Assembly (NCBI GenBank): GCA_029946105.1
Contig: JAQSDW010000225.1
Location: forward strand, 40,391-104,390
DNA from: Reyranella sp.
Lineage (GTDB): Bacteria; Pseudomonadota; Alphaproteobacteria; Reyranellales; Reyranellaceae
DNA length: 64,000 bases
Direction of reading: 5' to 3'
Position 1 is the stretch's first letter. Every line of letters starts with the position of its first letter. Below the pieces are notes generated by a model. The model worked only from the letters and a program-made list of their open reading frames with translations. It made no database searches and was not told where the DNA came from. A program made the translations under genes and the position numbers. Positions 59,805 to 64,000 of this stretch are shown here, piece by piece.

Positions 59805-60788
59805 TCACAGTTTTTCCACCACGCGGCCCAGCCGTTCCAAGGTGCGGACCGCCGTCTTCTGGTCGAGGCCCGGCCACTGCACGCGCAGCAGGATATGGTC
59901 GGTGCCGGTAAGCTCGCCGTAGGCGCCGATCTGGTTGACCACCTGGCTCTCCGAGCCGATGATGAAGCGGTTCTGGGCAAACTTGTCGAAGTCCGCGCGA
60001 ATGCCGTCCTTGGGCACAAAGCCCGAATCGCCGCTCCAGGCAGCGTAGGCCTCATACTTGAAACCGAGCGGCTCGCGCACCTCGGCCATGGTGCCGACAT
60101 GGCATTCGCGGATGATGGGAAACTCGCTGGCCGGTGCGAGACCGGCCGCCTTGCGGGTATCGCGGAACAGCGCGCCCAGCCGGCCGACGTTTTCCTGCGT
60201 CACCATTGGCGAGGGCATCCAGGCGTCGGCGAGCCTGGCCGCGCGCCTGACCGCGGCCTCGACGTCGCCCGCCATCCAGATCGGCGGACCGCCGGGACGC
60301 TTCGGCTTCAGGCTCGCCTGCACGCCGTTCAGCGTATGGAAGCGGCCGTGATGCTCGACGACGTCACCGCTCCAAAGCTTGCGGATCACCTCGACGCCCT
60401 CGACGAAGCGCGGCACGCGCTCCTTGAAGGGCACGCCGATCGAGGAGAACTCCTCCTGGCGATAACCGAGGCCGAGGCCAATGACGGCGTTGCCACCGGT
60501 CAGCCAGTCGAGCGTCGCGGTTTCCTCCGCCACGATCACCGGATTGAGCAGCGGCAGCAGCAGCAGCCCCGGCCCCAGCATCATGCCGTCGGCTTCCGCC
60601 GCGAGCCGGGCCAGGAGCGGCATGGCCTGGAACATTTGCAGCGGGCTCGAGACGAAATGCTGCCCGACCATGAGCGAGGCGAGCCCGCTCGCCTTGGCCG
60701 TGCGCGTCTGCTCGATCAGGTTGGCAAGCTCGGGCCCGAGGTCCGCGCCCTGGCGCCACTGCGTCGCCATGTAGAGACCGAGCTTCAT
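59805..60788 (-). CDS. Luciferase-like (LLM) flavin-dependent oxidoreductase
   Basis: TIM-barrel flavoprotein of 327 residues. MKLGLYMATQWRQGADL, LASLMVGQHFVSSPLQMFQAMPLLARLAAE, LGPGLLLLPLLNPVIVAEETATLDWLTGGNAVIGLGLGYRQEEF and GDVEAAVRRAARLADAWMPSPM are standard LLM motifs. It may use FMNH2 or F420 and oxidise or monooxygenate a substrate. In this operon it could perform an oxidative step before the UGSC and nitroreductase steps; that is inference. Confidence 0.92.
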   Translation of the reverse strand: MKLGLYMATQWRQGADLGPELANLIEQTRTAKASGLASLMVGQHFVSSPLQMFQAMPLLARLAAEADGMMLGPGLLLLPLLNPVIVAEETATLDWLTGGNAVIGLGLGYRQEEFSSIGVPFKERVPRFVEGVEVIRKLWSGDVVEHHGRFHTLNGVQASLKPKRPGGPPIWMAGDVEAAVRRAARLADAWMPSPMVTQENVGRLGALFRDTRKAAGLAPASEFPIIRECHVGTMAEVREPLGFKYEAYAAWSGDSGFVPKDGIRADFDKFAQNRFIIGSESQVVNQIGAYGELTGTDHILLRVQWPGLDQKTAVRTLERLGRVVEKL

Positions 60789-60799
60789 TGAACCGCCCC

Positions 60800-61510
60800 C
60801 TACTTCTTGGTGAAATTCGCGTAGCGCGCCTTGGCCTCGTCGTTGGGCGGATAGAGGCCGGGCAGCGCCACGCCGCGTTCGACCTCGGACATGATCCAGC
60901 CTTCGAGCCGCTCCTGCTCCTGGCCCTCCTTGGCGACCGCCTCGACCAGATCCGCGGGAATGAGGACCGCGCCGTCGTCATCGACCACGATCACGTCGTT
61001 GGGAAACACCGCCACGCCGCCGCAGCCGATCGGCTCCTGCCAGCTCACGAAGGTGAGGCCGGCGACCGACGGTGGCGCCGCAGCGCCCTGGCACCAGACC
61101 GGCAGTCCGGTGCCGATGACGCCCGCCATGTCGCGCATCACGCCGTCGGTGACCAGGCCCGCGACCTTCCTCTTGGCCATGCGGGCGCACAGGATGTCGC
61201 CGAAGATGCCGGCGTCGGTCGTACCCATCGAATCGGCGACCACGATCGCGCCCTCGGGCATCGCCTCGATGGCGCTGCGCGTCGAGATCGGCGACGACCA
61301 GCTGGCCGGCGTCGCCAGATCCTCGCGGGCCGGCACGAAGCGCAAGGTGAAGGCGCGCCCCACCAGCCTGCCCTGCCCGGGCTTGATCGGTCGCGTGCCG
61401 CGCAGCCACACGTTGCGCAGCCCCTTCTTCAGCAGGATCGTGGTGATGCTGGCGGTCGTCACCTTGGACAGGACGTCCCTGATGTCGTTCGAAAGCGGGG
61501 TGGTCTGCAC
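60800..61510 (-). CDS. RraA-like protein (HMG/oxaloacetate aldolase-type fold)
   Basis: Protein of 236 residues in the RraA/4-hydroxy-4-methyl-2-oxoglutarate aldolase family. VVADSMGTTDAGIFGDILCARMAKRKVAGLVTDGVMRDM contains the typical GxGDxxxxxAxxxGxxGxVxDGxxRD-type active-site string, and FPNDVIVVDDDGAVLIPADL closes the fold. Start GTG 61510 (MQTTPLSNDI) is chosen; more upstream codons are Arg-rich and unlikely. An aldolase or lyase is more plausible than RNase E control in this catabolic operon. Confidence 0.9.
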   Translation of the reverse strand: MQTTPLSNDIRDVLSKVTTASITTILLKKGLRNVWLRGTRPIKPGQGRLVGRAFTLRFVPAREDLATPASWSSPISTRSAIEAMPEGAIVVADSMGTTDAGIFGDILCARMAKRKVAGLVTDGVMRDMAGVIGTGLPVWCQGAAAPPSVAGLTFVSWQEPIGCGGVAVFPNDVIVVDDDGAVLIPADLVEAVAKEGQEQERLEGWIMSEVERGVALPGLYPPNDEAKARYANFTKK

Positions 61511-61535
61511 AGGGTTTCCGTTTTTCCTGAGTAAT

Positions 61536-61910
61536 CTAAGGCGTGGTCTGCGTCGCCAGCCAGGCGCGCGCCTGGGCCTCGGTCTTGAACAGCCTGGCCG
61601 GCCGCTTCGAGGGCGAGACATTGACGAAGCGCCGGAAGGTGATCTCCACATGATCGCTAAGGCCGACGACGGCCAGCGGCCCGCTCGCCACCGTGGCGGT
61701 GTAGGCGCTGAGCCTCGCTCCCATCGTCATCACGTCTTCATCGCTGTAGATCGGGTCGGCATTGGTCGCATCGAACAGCTTGGCATAGGGCATCGCATCG
61801 GCGACCAGGAGCGCATCGAAATGCTCCTCCATCTCCTTCAGCGTGACCGCGCCTTCGGCCACGATGTGAACGAACTTCTCCGGATGTTGAATAGTCCAGC
61901 GCATGGGCAT
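61536..61910 (-). CDS. Small STAS/SpoIIAA-like protein
   Basis: Protein of 124 residues with a SpoIIAA-like fold pattern: MRWTIQHPEKFVHIVAEGAVTLKEMEEHFDALLV, AKLFDATNADPIY, VASGPLAVVGLSDHVEITFRRFV and a C-terminal ARLFKTEAQARAWL. Such proteins bind nucleotides or lipids or regulate by association. An AGGAG site precedes ATG 61910. Role in the operon unknown. Confidence 0.75.
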   Translation of the reverse strand: MPMRWTIQHPEKFVHIVAEGAVTLKEMEEHFDALLVADAMPYAKLFDATNADPIYSDEDVMTMGARLSAYTATVASGPLAVVGLSDHVEITFRRFVNVSPSKRPARLFKTEAQARAWLATQTTP

Positions 61911-61946
61911 TTCGGGCTCTCCTGAGCCCTTTTTAGCCCCGGCGGT

Positions 61947-63620
61947 CTAGCCCCTCAACACCTTCCCTGCCTTGGCCTCGGTCAGCCGTCCCTGTTCCCA
62001 GGTGATGGCGCCGTTCACGACCGTGTATTCGACGCCGCGCGACGGCATCACGATGCGCTTGGCACCGCCCGGCAGGTCGTGGCGGCGCTCGCCGTGATTG
62101 GACGAGCCGATCGCCGCCGGATCGAAGATCGCCACATCGGCCGGCACGCCCTTGGCCAGGCGGCCGCGATCCTTGAGGCCAAACAGGTCGGCGGGATCGG
62201 AGGTGAGCTTGCGCACGCCCTCCTCCAGGGTGATCGCTTCCTTCTCGCGCACCCAGGTGCCCAGCAGGTAGGTCGGGTAACCGGCATCGCACAGCATGTC
62301 GACATGCGCGCCGCCGTCGCCCAGCGCCATCAGGATGGAGGGGTTGTTCAGGAGTTCGCGCATGCGATCCTCGCGCGTGTTCCACGACGAGATGGTGAGC
62401 TCGACGTCGAGATCGTCGGCCAGCACCATGTCGAGGAAGGCGTCGACGCCGTCCTTGCCCTGCAGCTCGCCGATCTGGGCGATCGACTTGCGCTCCAGGT
62501 GTTTTAGCGCGGCATTGCGCACGTCATGCACCACCACGCGGCGCCAGTCGCTAAAACCGGTCGGGTTCTTGAGATCCTCGCGGAACTGGTTGCGGAAGGC
62601 TGGATCGGCATAGACCTTCTTCTGCGCTTCCTTCGACGTGTCGGCGAACACCCGCTTCCACGACGGGAAGGCGGCGAAAGCGAAGGGGTTGTCCATGTTG
62701 CATTCGCGCGTGAGCGGCAGCGGCGACGTTTGCGGCCGGGCCCCCTTGGCGATCTGCGGCGCCGCGCGGCGCAGCGTGTCGCGCACCGCCTCGGGAATAT
62801 CGTCGCGGTCGAACAGCGCGATGAAGGTCACCGGCCGGCCGCTCTCTTCCAGCAGGAAGTCGAGCAGCTCGCACTGGTCTTCTTCCAGGACGCCGACCTG
62901 GCGGGTGAGCGCGATCTCGATCGTGCCCTTGCCGCGCTTCTTGAGCTGGTTGGCGTAGGCCTTCATCTCCTCGCGGCTGGCGTTGCGGCAGGCGAGCGGC
63001 TTGCCCTCGAAGCCCATGTGCTGGTTGAGCGTCGTCGAGGAGAAACCGAGCGCACCCGTATCCACCGCCTCGCCGATGAGCGACGCGATCTTCGCGGTTT
63101 CCTCGGCCGTGGCGGCGCGCTCCATCGAAGCCTCGTCCATCACGTAGTGACGGAACGGTGTCAGCGGCGCGATGAAGGCGAGATTGAGCGACGGCTTGCG
63201 CGCGGCGGCCGCATCCATGAATTCCGGGAAGGTCTCCCAATCCCAGGTGATGCCCTTGTTCAGCACGTCGAACGGAATGCCTTCGACGTTGACGAGATCC
63301 TTCATGGCGATCTCGCGCGTCTCGGGCTTGCAGGGCGCGATGCCGACACCGCAGTTGCCCATCACGACCGAGGTCACGCCGTGCCACGAGGACGGGGTGA
63401 CCGCGCCATCCCAGCAGATCTGCGCGTCGTAGTGCGTATGCGGATCGACGAAGCCCGGCGCCACGACCAGCCCATGGGCGTCGATGGTGCGCTTGGCGCC
63501 TTCCGTCACCTTGCCGATTTCTGCGACCTTGCCGTTTGAAATTGCGACATCGGCCTGGTAGCGCTTCTTGCCGGTGCCATCGACCACGGTGCCGTTCTTG
63601 ATCACGAGATCATAGGCCAT
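61947..63620 (-). CDS. D-aminoacylase-like amidohydrolase, operon head
   Basis: Metal-dependent hydrolase of 557 residues, paralog of the 10943 gene. VDGTGKKRYQADVAISNG, the metal motif VDPHTHYDAQICWDGAVTPSSWHGVTSVVMGNCGVGIAPC, GALGFSSTTLNQHMG, ALGDGGAHVDMLCDAGYPTYLLGTWVREK and PADVAIFDPAAIG are all intact. An N-acyl amino acid or cyclic amide is a likely substrate. It starts the eight-gene minus-strand unit with GGGAGGA before ATG 63620. Confidence 0.92.
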   Translation of the reverse strand: MAYDLVIKNGTVVDGTGKKRYQADVAISNGKVAEIGKVTEGAKRTIDAHGLVVAPGFVDPHTHYDAQICWDGAVTPSSWHGVTSVVMGNCGVGIAPCKPETREIAMKDLVNVEGIPFDVLNKGITWDWETFPEFMDAAAARKPSLNLAFIAPLTPFRHYVMDEASMERAATAEETAKIASLIGEAVDTGALGFSSTTLNQHMGFEGKPLACRNASREEMKAYANQLKKRGKGTIEIALTRQVGVLEEDQCELLDFLLEESGRPVTFIALFDRDDIPEAVRDTLRRAAPQIAKGARPQTSPLPLTRECNMDNPFAFAAFPSWKRVFADTSKEAQKKVYADPAFRNQFREDLKNPTGFSDWRRVVVHDVRNAALKHLERKSIAQIGELQGKDGVDAFLDMVLADDLDVELTISSWNTREDRMRELLNNPSILMALGDGGAHVDMLCDAGYPTYLLGTWVREKEAITLEEGVRKLTSDPADLFGLKDRGRLAKGVPADVAIFDPAAIGSSNHGERRHDLPGGAKRIVMPSRGVEYTVVNGAITWEQGRLTEAKAGKVLRG

Positions 63621-64000
63621 CGATTCCTCCCAGGAATTTGGCTCGGGCTATCACCCTCACCCCCGATCCTGCGCCCGCAATAATCGCAGGGAAAGCCCGA
63701 CACACCCTTCGCTCTCGCATAGCGGGTGGGTGAGACGGCCCGGAAGGAACTTCCAGCGTCAGCGATTACCGATCCCCTGACCTCGATTTCCCGTAAAAGA
63801 GTTTCTGCGATCTCCCTATCCGCAGGATCGCATTATGTGAGTCGGATCAACGCTCTAGCGCGGATCGCTAGGCATCCGACGATTGTAACATTCGCCTCGC
63901 ACTAGGATCGCCACCATCAATGGTATGCCGCGACCCGGTTCGGCTGCCTATCCGGGCGATTCCTTCCCCCATGATGCGCGCGATCCGCGAGGGGTGCCGG
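63621..64000. other. Right-edge region without a supported gene
   Basis: These 380 bases precede the amidohydrolase start and should include its promoter, but no clear -35/-10 pair stands out. A perfect 7-bp hairpin stem TGCGATC/GATCGCA lies near 63807-63833. A minus-strand frame open from the right edge to a TAG at 63868 and a plus-strand frame near the edge are each too short to judge. Confidence 0.4.

Noticed and set aside
63868..64000. Partial gene entering from the right edge on the minus strand
   Set aside because: Only about 43 codons are visible and no motif can be recognised.

Overview
This is a 64 kb, GC-rich, gene-dense chromosomal stretch that looks alphaproteobacterial. The inference rests on a GTTC-N7-GTTC SOS-type box, a Rhizobium etli type asparaginase, an NdvC-like membrane GH17 glucanosyltransferase, hemP, and a catabolic complement (CaiB, Bug/TctC, Rieske and Fe/2OG oxygenases, form II CO-dehydrogenase-like hydroxylase). 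A soil or freshwater Rhizobiales/Rhodospirillales-type organism fits. I see no IS element, phage, tRNA, rRNA or CRISPR array.

Layout. 1-4.9 kb: 3' part of a CaiB-type CoA-transferase, a gene-free stretch with GTTC/GAAC repeats, a frameshifted hypothetical gene divergent from hemP, a TauD-like dioxygenase with a membrane protein, and a PhoD-like phosphatase pseudogene with a frameshift and a nonsense codon. 4.9-10.8 kb: a Bug solute-binding protein, nirBD behind a leader that looks like an ANTAR (NasT/NasR-type) two-hexaloop antitermination element, a divergent DUF4202 gene, and a tartrate/D-malate dehydrogenase. 10.9-18.8 kb: a D-aminoacylase-like amidohydrolase, an ABM monooxygenase coupled to a PhyH oxygenase, then a TetR/RND efflux locus with a tandem palindromic operator. 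19-29 kb (minus): pyrrolidone carboxyl peptidase, form II coxM-L-S and coxG, an NdvC-like protein, DUF2817, an SDR and a quinone oxidoreductase. 29-32 kb (plus): a coupled MaoC-CitE-ExoD-Rieske oxygenase run. 32-36.6 kb (minus): acyl-CoA dehydrogenase, D-glutamate cyclase family protein and CHASE2 adenylate cyclase. 36.9-49 kb: DMT permease, ErpA, ExoIII, SDR, RlmD-like methyltransferase, asparaginase, PP2C, P450, two acyl-CoA ligases around a small membrane protein, cupin, GST and a small membrane protein. 49-54.7 kb: an 1800-residue GH5 + GH18 enzyme with CBM2, Calx-beta and Fn3 modules, divergent from a LytS/LytTR two-component pair. 56.7-63.6 kb: an eight-gene minus-strand operon.

The most interesting item is in that last operon. 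A UGSC-family gene (57404-57925) is interrupted by an in-frame TGA at the first position of its U-G-S-C motif. Thirteen bases after the TGA is a perfect short hairpin resembling a bacterial SECIS. It therefore reads as a genuine selenoprotein gene that standard ORF calling splits. It is packed with a nitroreductase, a conserved unknown protein, an HD-like protein, a luciferase-like flavin oxidoreductase, an RraA-like protein, a small STAS/SpoIIAA-like protein and a D-aminoacylase-like hydrolase. This looks like an uncharacterised selenium-dependent catabolic or redox pathway.

Other notable structures are the nirB leader, a GH5 domain apparently nested inside a Calx-beta domain, nearly identical tandem Calx-beta DNA repeats, tandem TetR operators, a 25-bp near-perfect inverted repeat between convergent genes, and two pseudogenes. 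All family calls come from reading the sequences, not from database searches.
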